From Achaetomium macrosporum (taxonomy: Eukaryota; Ascomycota; Sordariomycetes; Sordariales; Chaetomiaceae): a DNA stretch of 64,000 nucleotides. Both the position numbers and the translations under genes were made by a program. Shown here one piece after another: positions 20,178 through 31,570 of this stretch; within the stretch, counting starts at the first letter, position 1; every line of letters starts with the position of its first letter. The stretch spans positions 62,001 to 126,000 of the forward strand of contig MU860047.1 in assembly GCA_033296875.1 (NCBI GenBank), given 5' to 3'. The notes below the pieces were generated by a model. That model was not told the DNA's origin and did no database searches. It saw only the letters and a program-made list of their open reading frames with translations.

Positions 20178-21978
20178 CTAGACACTCACCAATGTCCCAC
20201 GAACACCTCCTTGCGCGCCAACCTCGCGCGCTGTTATCATGACGGAGAGGTCTGCACCCACCGTGATGGAGACCTCGACCTTGCCGCCCTTCTTGACGCC
20301 CTTGATGCCCGCCTCGGCGAGGGTGGACCCGATCTTCCAGACCTTTTCCCGCTTCTCCTCCTCTTCTTCCTCCTCATCGTCCGAGAAGTCGCTGTCGTCG
20401 TCGCCGTCCTCGTCGGCATCCTCCACCTTGGCCGCCTTGGACGTGCCGTTCTCCTTGGCCTTCGGCTCGGGCTTGGTCACCTTGATATGCGTGTTGCCCT
20501 CGACAACCTTGACCAGGACGTCGCCGCCCTTGGGCGCCGACAGGTGGAACGTCCGCCGCGCGGGCACCGCCGTGTCGGGCGGAACGATGGGCACGAAGAC
20601 GTCCTCGCCGGCCTCGTTCGTTGAGATGACGCCGATGGCGTTGGTGACGTGCGGCACGGTCGTGACGGCCGCGTGGGTCGACTGCTCGATGTCCTCGACC
20701 TCGTACTCCTGGATCAGGCTGGCCTGCAGCGCGGCGCCGCGCGCCTGCAGTTCTGACGGGTTGATGGCGGTCGCCTCGGTCGAGGGCGCCCATATCCTCG
20801 TGTTCTGCGGGAAGATGTAGCGGAAGTTGGCGGCGATGCGCGGCGTGTGCGCGGTGCCGCCCGACAGGATGACCTCGTCCACGTCCAGCACGTCCAGGCC
20901 AGCCTTCTTGACCGCCGATTCGACCAGGCGGTTGAAGCCCTCGAAGACGGTCCGCGCGATGGTCTCGTAGCGCAGCCGGTTGATGGTGCTGGCGAAGTCG
21001 AGGCCGTCCGCCAGACTCTCGACGCTGAAGCTCGCGTTCGTGCCCAGGCTCAGCGCCCGCTTGGTCGACTCGGCTTCGAGTCTCAGCTTGGCCAGGCTCT
21101 TGGCGTTCTCCCGCGGATCGCTGGCCCCCGAGTTCTTCTTCATGAACTCCTTTGCGAAGTGGTCCATGAGCACCTTGTCCAGCGCAATCCCGTGGAACTC
21201 GTAGTCGTGGGCCGTGGCGAGTATGGTATACATGCCACCGCGGCTGGCTACAACAGCAACGTCGGACCGTGTACCGCCCAGCTCTGCCACCACGACGATC
21301 TTGTCCTGGATCTTGTTCTCGGGCCGCCCGTCATAGGCGAGCACCGAGGCGACAGGTTCACTGATGAGCTGCAGGACTTCAAGGTCTGCCGCGTTGGCAG
21401 CCGCGATCAGAGCAGCTCTCTGCTTCTCGTTGAAGTTCGTTGGGACCGTGATGACGGCGGACGTGACCTTCTTTCCGAGGTATTCGGACGCCGAGTTGAC
21501 CAAGCGCCGGAGGTAGCGGGTGGCGACCTCGGAGACAGACAGCTCCGACGGGGCGTCTTCTTCGCCCGCCTTGTCCTTCACTGTGAACGAGACGGTCTCT
21601 CCGGATTCTTGCGGGTGGGCAGAGGCGTGGTTGTGCGTGGGGTCGATCGACTTGAACTCTTTCCCTAGGAAGTCGCGGAAGTAGGCCACTGTGTTCTTGG
21701 GATTCCTGACGAGGAAGTTCTTGGCCTGCTGCCCGTAGTACTCGTCGCCGTCGACATACGACAGGATGGTGGGAATCTGGCGGTCTGGAAAAGCACGGAA
21801 TCAGTATGCGACCAGGCCAGGGGACAGGCCAGCGCTCCTCACCTCCGTCCTCGTTCGCAATGACCTCAGCCTTGTCGTCGACCACATGGGCGATAGAGCT
21901 GTTGGAGTTGCCAAATGTGATGCCAATGGCAGTGCGCTCGCTTGGCTCGACGCCAGCCTTAGACCTGTTATCGCCCAT
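20178..21978 (-). CDS. SSZ1: Ssz1, ribosome-associated Hsp70-type chaperone
   Basis: The splice model is complement(20178-21784, 21843-21978), with a 58-nt intron, giving 580 residues. The frame runs open upstream of the ATG only from a GTG, so MGDNRSKAGVE at 21978 is taken as the start. The nucleotide-binding domain begins AIGITFGNSNSSIAHVVDDK. It continues through VITVPTNFNEKQRAALIAAA, LQLISEPVASVLAYD, and DVDEVILSGGTAHTPRI. The substrate-binding half is short, with an acidic Asp/Glu run (about residues 500-525) before the end, as in fungal Ssz1. Ssz1 pairs with the J-protein zuotin in the ribosome-associated complex, assisting nascent chains on cytosolic ribosomes. It is divergent to RRP40, 527 bp apart. 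Confidence 0.95.
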
Positions 21979-22505
21979 CTTGCTAGACACTGACTTCTCG
22001 GGTAGATTTTTGGTTCAGAGGAGAAATGAGTGCGTTCTCTCTCTCCAGAGGCAAAGTACGAGGGCGGTTCTGTTTATGGTGGGGTTTTGGCAAAAAATTT
22101 GGGCCGTTCTCGACCCCTGTCGCTTGAGCTGAGCATCCACCTACTCTTTATGTACATGGACAGTACACACATGTGATCCACTGATGGCACAAATATTGCG
22201 ATCAGATGGCCTCCTTTTCTCTGTTTAGTCTTACAATACGTGCGCAAGATGGCCGATGGAGTGGTGAATCTAGAAAAACCATCAAGTACCTGGTACGACA
22301 ATATTCCTCTCAGGACAGGAGGTGCTGTGTAAGTCGCAAGTACTGTACCGGTACCTGCCTGTCCCCCCATGCACATCCCGCCCGCGGCCCCACCAAGGCT
22401 GTCGCCAGCCGCAAACAAGGCTGACCAAAATTCCCGACCATTCACCAAACTATCAGCACCATTCGAATCTCAGCAGAACAACCACAAACAGCAAAGTCCA
22501 CCATC
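21979..22505. promoter_or_regulatory. Shared upstream region of SSZ1 and RRP40
   Basis: These 527 bp separate the two divergent start codons, so they must hold both promoters or one bidirectional one. No specific factor site was assigned. Confidence 0.5.
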
Positions 22506-23317
22506 ATGGCCACAAACGAGCGTCTATTCGTCCTCCCAGGCGAGACAATCGACCCCTCGCTCATCCCAACTCACAAAAAGCACCCTCTCCGCCTGGGGCC
22601 CGGCCTCCGGCACATCCCGCCTTCCGACATCGTCCCAACCGTCGCCGGCCAGCTGATCACCAACCCGCTCAAGAACTCCATGTGGGTAGAATACAACTCC
22701 CACCGCGTATGTCATTCTTCTTTGATCCCCCTCTCTCCTTATCTAATTCTAGCCTGAATACGTAGTATATCCCCTCCCAGGGCGATATAATCCTCGCCCA
22801 GATCCTGCGCTCCACAACCGACTTCTACCTGTGCTCCATCGCCCCTTACTCCGCCCCCGCCACCCTTCCGCATCTCGCCTTCGAATCCGCCACAAAAAAG
22901 ACCCGCCCTCAGCTCGCCCCCGGCTCGCTCGTCTATGCCCGCGTGAGCCTCGCCAATCGGCACATGGACCCCGAGTTGGAATGCGTGAACCCGTCGACGG
23001 GCAAAGCCGACGGGCTGGGCCCCATTACCGGAAACGGGTGTGTCTTTGACGTGTCGCTTGGTTTCGCGCGGAGGCTGCTCATGGCGCGGAGCAGGGAGGA
23101 CGGTGGGGTCGGGGTGTTGGAGATGTTGGGCGGGGAGGAAGGAGGCGGGTTGGCGTTTGAAACAGCGGCGGGGAGGAACGGCAAGGTGTGGGTGGGCAGT
23201 GAGAGCCCGAGGACGGTGGTGATTGTGGGGAGGGCGCTGCAGGAGACGGATAAGGGCGGGTTGGGGATAGAGGAGCAGAGGAGGTTGGTCAAGAGGTTGG
23301 TGAAGGAGATGAGGTGA
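22506..23317 (+). CDS. RRP40: Exosome complex RNA-binding subunit Rrp40
   Basis: The splice model is 22506-22706, 22766-23317, with one 59-nt intron, giving 250 residues, close to the yeast protein (240). Residues 1-60 form the N-terminal domain (ERLFVLPGETID, LRLGPGLRH). The S1-like domain follows (YIPSQGDIILAQILRSTTDF, LAPGSLVYARVSLANRHMDP). The KH-like domain bears GPITGNGCVFDVSLGFARRL, the family's GxNG signature. Rrp40 caps the RNA exosome, the 3'-5' RNA-processing machine of nucleus and cytoplasm. The acceptor was chosen because TAT ATC CCC restores YIPSQGD; a nearer TCTAG would shift the frame. Confidence 0.93.
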
Positions 23318-24035
23318 GGCAAGGTATGGGAGGGGAGAGATGGATCGCACTAGGACTGAGGACGCTTCCAGCGGTCTACGGATTATGGATGGAGGACGCA
23401 TTGCCACGCTGCCCCGAGTTGTGGCCTTACTGCCGTTGCGCCCGGTTCTTGAACGATCCCGTTACATGGAATATGGAGAAAAATCAAGGCCGCCGGCGAA
23501 GACAAGAGAGCAGAGGCTCAACGGTCAAGAATGTGGTGGGGAGACGTTTGCATTCAAATCCCGGGGTTATTTCCCCGTATCCGCAATGCAGAAGCCAAAA
23601 GCTCTCCAGAGCTCCAGGGAAAGCATTATAAATATACACAGACCCAACCTGAAAGGGCCGTCAAACGAAAAATGGCCCCTGCCAATTTTTCCGTCTCCCC
23701 GTCTTTCAAACCACCTCCATCCTTCCGACCGGCGCGGTGAGCATCTTTGAGCTTCCTTTCCGGCTCCTATCCGGGACCGATTCCCTCCAGGATGGAACTC
23801 GTATGTTTCGGCGGACAGACCGATGGGTCATCCATTCGCTCCCCCGTCCCGAGTTGCTTCCGTCGGCCGTGCTGCGCACGCCGCGGCCTTCGGTGCCGAT
23901 GCCGGAACCGGCCTCCAAAACGAATGGCTTAGGGGAGACCTCCTGGCCGATAGCACCCGAGATATGCCAAGGCAACACCACATCGAGCTGCGGCTTCTAT
24001 CCACAATCGATATTGGGCCCGGCCGACACCGCAGG
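23318..24035. other. Convergent intergenic region
   Basis: About 0.7 kb between the 3' ends of RRP40 and the zinc-finger gene. No gene or clear structure was seen. Confidence 0.55.
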
Positions 24036-26201
24036 TCATGTCTCATCCATGGCCACGTCGGCCAGAACCTCCTCGTCAGTCATGTCCTTGGGGTCGATGT
24101 GATGCTTGTTCAACATGTGCCTCTTCCAGTTGTCCTTCCTGGGGAAGGATTTGCCGCCTTGCCTTGAGTAGGAGCAATCCGGCTGGGTGCAGTAGAACTT
24201 GCGCGTCTTGAAATGCTTGTCGTTGATGTGTCGCTTGAGGTGTGTTATTGTGCCGAAGCTCCGCTCGCAACCTGGTTGCTTGCATGGCCATGGACGGTCA
24301 TGGTACCGTCGGTGGTGACTGCAGAGCTAGTCAGCTTTTTGTCTCGAGTGATACTTCGCACAACATCTTACATACTTAAACTGGTGGTATGAACTCTTCA
24401 CGGCGCCGCAAACTTGGCAGACAAAGCCTCCAGGTGGCCGGGCAGGAGACCGGCCAGGAGAGTGACCCGGGGATGGCCCGGGGGTCCGTCCCCGAGACGG
24501 AGTTGGTGACAGCCCTGACGACGCAGAAAGACCCGGCGTCATCGCCGAAGACAAACCAGGTGAAGGGCCTGATGGTGGCACTAACTGTCCGCTGATGGTG
24601 GCCGCAACCTCGGGTGGTGGAGAAGGAGATGGGGAAGAAGAAGTGAGCCTCGTCTCAGGAGTACTCTCGGCCGAGGCGCCAGTGGAAGCGGGTGGAGTCG
24701 AGTAGTCGGGGCTAGTCAAACTGTCGGTACCATAGTATATCACTGGCTCCTCATTGATCTGTAGCCCAGGCTCCGGAACGGCGGAGACGGGTGCCTGATG
24801 GGGTGGCTGGTACGAAGACTGGTACTGCGGCTTTTGATGGTCGTCGGGCCAGGTGAAAGTGATTCCATCTACCGGTGTCGGCATGAACGGGACCGCTTCA
24901 GGGGTGACCTGTGCCGGCGGCGGCGGCGGAGAATTTTCGATCATACGCATTTCGTAGTTCACCCTATACGCGCTCTCATCTGGGTTGGTCGGTCTCATCA
25001 TCTCCATGGGGTTGGCACTCGGCCCGATGTTATACTGGAGAAAGGGGGGGCTGGGCAAATCTGCAACGATGGTCGGAGGCGGCAGGCTGTCAGTGCGCTG
25101 TAACGGGCCGGGATATTTCTTGCTCTGTAGGAAGGTGTTTTGACCGCCAAAGATGGTCGATGTTACTGTCTTGTTACTGTCAGGCAAGACGCTGTCCGGT
25201 TCCTCGGCGATAGGTCTTGTCATGGACGAGGCCGCTGCTGCTCCCGTCAAAGGAACTTGGCCAGCTGGGAAGACGGAACCTGGCGCGGCCGAAGTTGGGG
25301 TATACGTGGGCGGGATGATAGTTGCAGAGGTTGGAGTCGGCGCGGACTGCGGATAGGTGTCAGACGCTTCAATGCCAAGAGTCGGGTCGTGGTAGTAATC
25401 CCAAGCCAAGCCCGGGGTTTCTATATCGATCTCGAGGCCTGATGGTGTCGGGTCAGTGGGCGGCGAGAGAACGTCGTTGGTGATGACGGATGGCGAACGG
25501 GTTCCGTCAGTACCGCCCAGGGTAGAGCGCTTGCTGTCACGGCGCTGGTGGGAAGAGCGGCGACGGTGAATAAAGCTCCGGAGAGAATCTTTGAGATGTG
25601 GGAAGTGGCCGTGCTCGGGGGAGCCGGACGGGCGGTCGAAAGACTCAGGCTCCTCCGTTATGCCAACTGACGTGATGCCGGTAAGCTCGCGGCTTGGCGG
25701 CCCGTACGAGTCACTAGCACTGGATTTGCGAGTGTTATCGCGGTCGACAGTGACCCCAGAGCCGTAGTATGTCTTTGACGAAGCCTCGGCAGGTGACTGG
25801 GAGGGAGCAGGAGCAGTGGCGGTCAGAGGTGAGGCGTCCTTGCCGTCGCCTGGAGATGGCGAATCAGTCCTCGATGCCGGGAAGGCGGGAGACGAGACGG
25901 GCGGCGGCAGGCCGTGCTGGGCAGGGGCAGCCTGTTGAGGGGTTGAGTGAGGCTTCTGGTATGAGTCGGTCGTCTGCTGGACGCCGTGAACGGTGCCAGT
26001 CTCGGGACCGGAGCCCGAGGTTCTTTTGTAGGAGCCCACCTCGGCCTGGTCGAGATCTTCATGGTGGGCAAGCCGTTGACGTCGGGCACGGATGACGAAA
26101 GGTAAGATACACAAGACAATGAGGAGGGCGCCGACCACTGAGCCGACCACAGCCCCACCGATGGCGCCGGAGGAGAGCATGGACCGAGCGAGCGGCCTCA
26201 T
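24036..26201 (-). CDS. One-pass membrane protein with three C-terminal C2H2 zinc fingers
   Basis: The splice model is complement(24036-24318, 24376-26201), with one 57-nt intron (donor GTATGT), giving 702 residues. Residues 9-37 are a Gly/Ala/Val/Leu-rich membrane segment (GAIGGAVVGSVVGALLIVLC) followed by RARRQR, a typical cytoplasmic stop. Residues 45-590 are Pro/Ser/Thr-rich and probably disordered. The end holds three C2H2 fingers. Finger 1 (C595, C598, H611, H615) is split by the intron. Finger 2 is C621-x4-C626-x12-H639-x4-H644. Finger 3 uses C652, C657, H676 and H681 with a longer loop. The fingers look DNA-binding, so a membrane-held factor released by cleavage is possible. No ectodomain precedes the membrane segment, though an unseen upstream exon cannot be excluded. 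Confidence 0.78.
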
Positions 26202-28447
26202 GCTGATGCCGCATCAATCGAGAGCTCGGAGACACTCAAATGCAGAATGATGAAAGAAAACAAGTTTCTGTCGCGTGGGGAGACGCAAGGCTATGTTCGT
26301 GACGTTCGGACAGGGGAGCGCTCCCAGCCACGAATTCTTGGGATGGTTGTGGAGTGGGAGACGAGGCTGTGCGAGCACCCTGCGACTCAATCCGCTCGGC
26401 GGCAGGCCCGAGGGACCTCGACCGCAAGAAACACAAGCGTCGTCCGGTTCCCTGCGAAGAAGTGGAAAATACTTCTAGTAATTTTGACGGCCGTGAGCGA
26501 GGGCGCTGGTGCTTCCAGCCAGCCCTAGATGATCAGTCGACGGCGGTTGAGGAATCCATGGCAATTGAGCCGTAAATTCTGAGATGCAGAGCAGAGCTTT
26601 TCGAGAGAACACCGTTGAAGAGTGAGAGGAGGGAAGCCGTGACCAGCCCGTGACCGCGGGCACCTCAGGCCCACCCGGCAGCACCTGCAGCCCAGCAAGA
26701 CGGCCGTAAATTAAGACCATCAATTCATCAGCCTCACTCAACAGCAAGCGAATGGTGGGTCCCGGTGGCCCTTCCCAGTCTGGTGTGATGGGATGGTCCA
26801 AGGGTTGCGCTGCCCTGGGTTTGTGCCCGAGTGGACAGAATTGGTTGCCTCCGCAAGCTGCCCATTGTCACCTCGATCGCTGCGGTTTTCAGATGAGGAG
26901 ATGGCGGTCAGTTCTCGTTCTGCAAATACGGTCACGCCGAATTCTGAGGAAGCAAGTCGTGGATTATATGGGAACCTCACCGTACCTACACATTCTCGAG
27001 CCATTGCTTTCAGTTCTTAAGTCAACAGCGATCTTCCCTGCGCTAGTTTTGGTTCCTTCAACTCCCCACAAAACGCCACAACACCAACCTGGAAGACCCC
27101 ACCTCCACCAAGCACAACGGCCAAGACCCGGCCAACACGGGTCTCAACCGCTGCCACTCTGCCCGCGGTTTCCGTGTTCCAATCAGAGATGGAGCCTTAA
27201 CGGTTGGTTCCGGCTCTTCGATCTTCGCGTCCACGGATGTGATGTTGGCCTTCACTGACGCAGGGAGGTCGTCACCCCAGCAAGTCCGAGGCGAGAGAAG
27301 CTGGCACCAGTTGTGGAAGGACGGGAGCTTCATCAGTGGGTCTGCAATCGATCTGATGTGGGCAGATGCCAAATGCTGAGTTGACTCCGGTCGTGGTTGA
27401 GTTGTCTGAACCCCGCCGTCCCGGCAGGGCGGTTACAAGCGCCGGCCTAGGCGTTAGCTTCCTTCATCTTAACTACCAGGTACTCAACATCAAGCCTTCG
27501 CTCATGTTCGCCACATATGACAGCCGTTGAAGGTGATGTTAGATAACCAGCAAGTGCCATAGAGTTTGCCACAGCAACACTGTCTTACACGTTGGCACAG
27601 TACCGACACATGGCTATCTAGCCATGTACGATCCGGGTTGAGATCTGATTTACACCTGGTCTGTGATGCGCAGACCGTTTCTGTGCGACCGAATGGCGTG
27701 ACAATCTGTCTGCGATGCTTCGATGACAGCTGCGCCGCCGCTCACTTCAAGCTGAGGCGTTTGAGTTGTGTGGAAATTAATTAACCCAACATTACTCCAA
27801 CAAACCAACGGCAGTACATAACAGCACCCCGCTCACAAACTCTGAGTCGCCCTGTCGACAGCTTCAGATGGCCGTCGCACAACTTGAACCGCACACACGG
27901 TCACTCAGGCCCACTCACATCCGGGACACAGTGGGACAGGAGGCTAGCTGTGAGTAGCGTTTCCGCCGATGAATCTGAAGCTGGCCGCAGTTCCTTTATC
28001 TTCCGTGCTGTGATGCGCGGGCACTCCCTTCATGAGGACGGAGCTCGGAATAAGACTGGGGTCCGGTCTCCGATGCCTTTCTGCAAATGGGCTGCCCAAA
28101 TAGGACGATAATGACGCACTTCAGCTCGGCGATTGCTCGACCCAGCAAAGGCGTGCTTGGGATCTGGCTCCGTTATGGGTTCGCACCAATCAGTCTCGTT
28201 CGGGGGAAAATGATGACGCTGCGGGGATGGAGACGGCCGCGCGTCCGGCCTCGAACTACCTCTACCTATATTTCCCACGCTCCCGGCTTTCGTACATGTA
28301 TGTACAATGGTAGCCATCCATCAGTCTCGGTCTTGTGTTCTCGGGAGGCTTGATATCTCAAAGTGCACCAAGGCCAGTCGGGGACCACACAGAATTCCAA
28401 GATTCATCGAAGTTCCCTCTTCGCTTTGTATAAGTTAAGACCTCACG
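26202..28447. other. Intergenic, divergent gene starts
   Basis: About 2.2 kb between the zinc-finger gene and the fasciclin gene, which point away from each other. Open frames up to 168 codons (26752-27258) show no domain or codon pattern I can support. Confidence 0.55.
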
Positions 28448-29929
28448 ATGAGGCAGGCTATCTTTTTATTTGCGGCTACCGCTGCCGCCCTGGTTACCCC
28501 TGATTGGGTCAACCACCAACAGATCTCCCTGTCGGACAAGCACGGCAAGGCAGCTGCTCAAGATGCCGTACAGACCTGGTGGAATACTTGCCCAGAAGCG
28601 GAGGACCTCTTTTCCTCCGTTGAGCGGCACGTCACCAAGAACATTCAGCGCCTTGCTCTCGACAGCTTTCTTTCCCTAGTCGACGACGACAGCGACGACG
28701 AAGACGGGGACCACCCCCATCTCCCTCGTCCACCTCGTCCGCCTCGTCCGCCTCACCCCCCTCGCCGCGGACATGGTCGCCACGGCCACCATGGTCCCCA
28801 CGGCGACCCTGAGAAGACGATCTACGAGCTGATCAAAGAGAACAAGCACACTACCGAGTTCGCCAAGCTGGTCGACGAGCACGACGAGATCAAGCAACTC
28901 CTTCAGGACACCGAGCACAACCACACGCTGTTCGTCCCCATCGACCGCGCCTTCAAACGCATCCCGCACCACCGCCACGGGCATAAAGGAGACGACGACG
29001 ACGACAAGCACGAGCATAAGCCGTCCAAGGAATTCCTGCTGGCCCTGCTCAAATACCACATCACCCCAGGCCTCTACCCGCTCGGCCGCATCCACCACAG
29101 CCGCACACTCCCCTCGGAACTGCACCCGGCCGCCCTCGAAGCCAGCTCCTCTGAGGACAGCCACGGCCACCCGCAGCGCATCCGCGCCGCCACGACGCCG
29201 CTCGTGCACTTCACGCGGCTCAACTTCTACGCGCGCCTGCTGGGCGGCGATTTCGTCGCCAAGAACGGCCTCATCCACGCCGTCGACGCCCTCCTCGTGC
29301 CGCCGCCCAGCACCACCAGCATCATCCGCCTGCTGCCGGGCCACTTCAGCACGCTGGCGCTGGCGCTCGAGACGACGGGGCTCGGCGAGGAGCTCGAGAA
29401 GGAGGGCGAGTCGAGGCGGGGCGGCGGCACGCTGTTTGCGCCGACCAACCGGGCGTGGCAGAGGCTTGGTCCGAAGGCGAACGCGTTCCTGTTTTCGGAG
29501 AAGGGGCGGAAGTATCTCAAGGCGTTGGTCAAATACCATGTTGTGGTGAATGAGACGCTTTATTCGGATGCTTTTTACAGTGGTAAGAAGGAGGGCGACG
29601 AGGAAGGGGAGAGCACGAATTACCGGCATGTGGACTTGACCAGTTTGTTGGATGGCAAGCCCATCAGCGTGGATGTGCGGGAGTGGAAGGGGTTTGTGTC
29701 GATCGTGGTGAATGGGTTTATTAAGGTTGTGGTCAGGGATGGGATTGCGAACGATGGGGTGATTCAGGTTGTCGACAAGGTGCTGATTCCGCCGTGCAAG
29801 CATCACGACGGCGATGACGGAGACGATAGTAAGGGGGTGGAGAAGGAGATGAGCGTGGAGGAATTGAAGAGCCGGCTGGAGCCGTACCTGGAGACGGATA
29901 ACGGACAGGAGGACGCGGGCGATCTGTAG
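28448..29929 (+). CDS. Secreted fasciclin (FAS1) domain protein
   Basis: This is a single frame of 493 residues from an ATG. The N-terminus (MRQAIFLFAATAAALVTP) looks like a signal peptide. Residues 78-125 are Asp-rich, then Pro/His/Arg-rich (RPPRPPHPPRRGHGRHGHHG). Two FAS1 modules follow. The first runs from about 126 to 282 (TIYELIKENKHTTEFAKLVD, HTLFVPIDRAF, KNGLIHAVDALLVPP). The second runs from about 290 to 455 (FSTLALALETTGL, GTLFAPTNRAWQRL, GVIQVVDKVLIPP). FAS1 modules mediate adhesion in cell walls and extracellular matrix. The first carries a His/Asp insert (HHRHGHKGDDDDDKHEHK) that could bind metal; this is inference. I see no clear GPI signal, as the C-terminus is acidic. Confidence 0.88.
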   Translation: MRQAIFLFAATAAALVTPDWVNHQQISLSDKHGKAAAQDAVQTWWNTCPEAEDLFSSVERHVTKNIQRLALDSFLSLVDDDSDDEDGDHPHLPRPPRPPRPPHPPRRGHGRHGHHGPHGDPEKTIYELIKENKHTTEFAKLVDEHDEIKQLLQDTEHNHTLFVPIDRAFKRIPHHRHGHKGDDDDDKHEHKPSKEFLLALLKYHITPGLYPLGRIHHSRTLPSELHPAALEASSSEDSHGHPQRIRAATTPLVHFTRLNFYARLLGGDFVAKNGLIHAVDALLVPPPSTTSIIRLLPGHFSTLALALETTGLGEELEKEGESRRGGGTLFAPTNRAWQRLGPKANAFLFSEKGRKYLKALVKYHVVVNETLYSDAFYSGKKEGDEEGESTNYRHVDLTSLLDGKPISVDVREWKGFVSIVVNGFIKVVVRDGIANDGVIQVVDKVLIPPCKHHDGDDGDDSKGVEKEMSVEELKSRLEPYLETDNGQEDAGDL

Positions 29930-30135
29930 TTGCGCAATAATTAAGGGAAAAGCTATTCCCTCTCTGTGGCGGCTTGGAGGGACTTGAATATCTCCCATCT
30001 GCACACTCGTTAGCGATTTCTGTATCATATGTACCGCGATAGAAACAGCGCGACCTTATCCTATTCTCACCCAGTCAAAGCCACCTTGGCCCATTCATTC
30101 CCCGAGAACAACTCCTTGCTACCCAAGTCCTATGA

Positions 30136-31570
30136 CTACGAAGCAAACGCATTCACAACCCTCCCTTCGCGATCCACATCCACCGCAGCCCAGCGTTGCT
30201 CCCTGTTCGTCCTCCTCCCCCAATCGCAGCTTCCGTCGACCCATGACCGCTCATACACGCCGATTTCATCCAGCAACACCTCCACTGCCCAGACATACGA
30301 CACCCTATCTTCAGCTACTGCCGTCCCCGTTGGACTGCTGGCGGCCATCACAGCTGCGGCATCTGCTCTGGTCCTCGGCAGACGGGTACATAGCAGGTGC
30401 AGGTCCAGCATCTGCGAAAAGACTAGCCCGAAGGAGGGTTTGTTGCGGCGGGAGGAGACGAAGTTAAACTTCTGTCCTGGCTGTGGCTGGCCGGGTATGG
30501 TTATGGACGGCGGCGGGTTGAAGATCGAGCGGAGGGTCGAGTCCAGCTGTCTCTGATGTCTATCATCTCCGTCGATCGACATTGCTGTGGGGTGCTCATC
30601 ACTGTGGTTGTGGGTGGAAGAAGGAGAGGAGGTGGAGTTGAGGAGCATGAATAGCGGCGTGCTGTGGTCAGAGTAACGGGTGAGGCAGTGCAGCTGGTCA
30701 GAGAGCAAGCCCATGAAGAAGTGTGCAAACTCCTTGCCGCGGCTGGTGAAGAGCGTGCTCATCAGGGCCGACATGTGCGTGACGAGTACAATGTCGGGGA
30801 GAGGGCGGGAATCAGAGCCTCCCAAGGCTGGCTGTGCATATGACACGCTCTCGTCATCCTCACTGTCTTGAACCTCAGTCCGTTGTTTGCCCCGCTGCTG
30901 TTGCTGCTGCTGCTGGTCGACTGGTTCTTCCTCCCCAGCTGCTTTATCAGGTGTCTCTGCCGTCTTCGCACCCCAAACAGCTCGCAGGGGCCGAGGATAT
31001 GGGATGTAACCACTATGTTCCAGCTCCTCAAGAACCTCGGCCACCCCCTCCAAGTCAAACACTCTTGCAATGGAGATCCTCTCAAGGCACAGCTTAACTC
31101 TGTCCTGGAGAACATCGGGTCTGCCCGGAAGCGGACAGATCTGACCAACAAGAGCCGCATGCAGCTTGGGCAGCAGCGCCGTCGTCGGCATCGTGGTAAC
31201 GACCGTGGCCTTTGCCGAGCTGTCCTTGGCCAGCAATCGTGCCAGGGTCTGTAGACCGATCTGTCTCACTCATTCGGTTAAACAAACGCGTGCCTCCCAA
31301 CACCCCCAGAAACGCTTGAGCTGTACTTACTGTCAAGGCCACTTCCTCCCCTTCGGCGCTCACCCCGACAACAGAGCCGCGCTCAAATCCGCCGAGCAGG
31401 ACATACTCGTCCAACTCCCTGCATCCAGTCATCAGGTTGCCCTTGCTGACATTGTGCTGCCTCCTTTCTCCCTCCAACTTGGCATATGTACATGCATCGA
31501 GTACTGGATGGAATTCGGAATCAGAGCTCGCCTGGCTTGATGGGGAAGGTGGGTTTGCGGCGTCGTCCAT
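30136..31570 (-). CDS. Rad51/RecA-fold protein with degenerate Walker A
   Basis: The splice model is complement(30136-31260, 31331-31570), with one 70-nt intron, giving 454 residues. The ATG is at 31570. The N-terminal core reads GCRELDEYVLLGGFERGSVV, then GVSAEGEEVALTIGLQTLAR. This follows the RecA/Rad51 pattern where a GxxxxGKT loop is expected, but here GEEVAL replaces the Lys-Thr pair. A Walker-B-like strand is LPDIVLVTHMSALMSTLF. The middle has a Gln run (QQQQQQQ) and acidic patches. The shape fits fungal Rad51-paralogue-like proteins of unknown role that have probably lost ATP hydrolysis. It could act as a non-catalytic partner in recombination. The exact family name is not certain. Confidence 0.7.

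Noticed and set aside
26752..27258. 168-codon frame upstream of the fasciclin gene
   Set aside because: It begins at a non-conserved position with no recognisable motif, in a region with stops in all frames around it.
28676..30028. 450-codon open frame on the minus strand over the fasciclin gene
   Set aside because: It is antisense to a clear FAS1 protein in GC-rich DNA, with no domain of its own.
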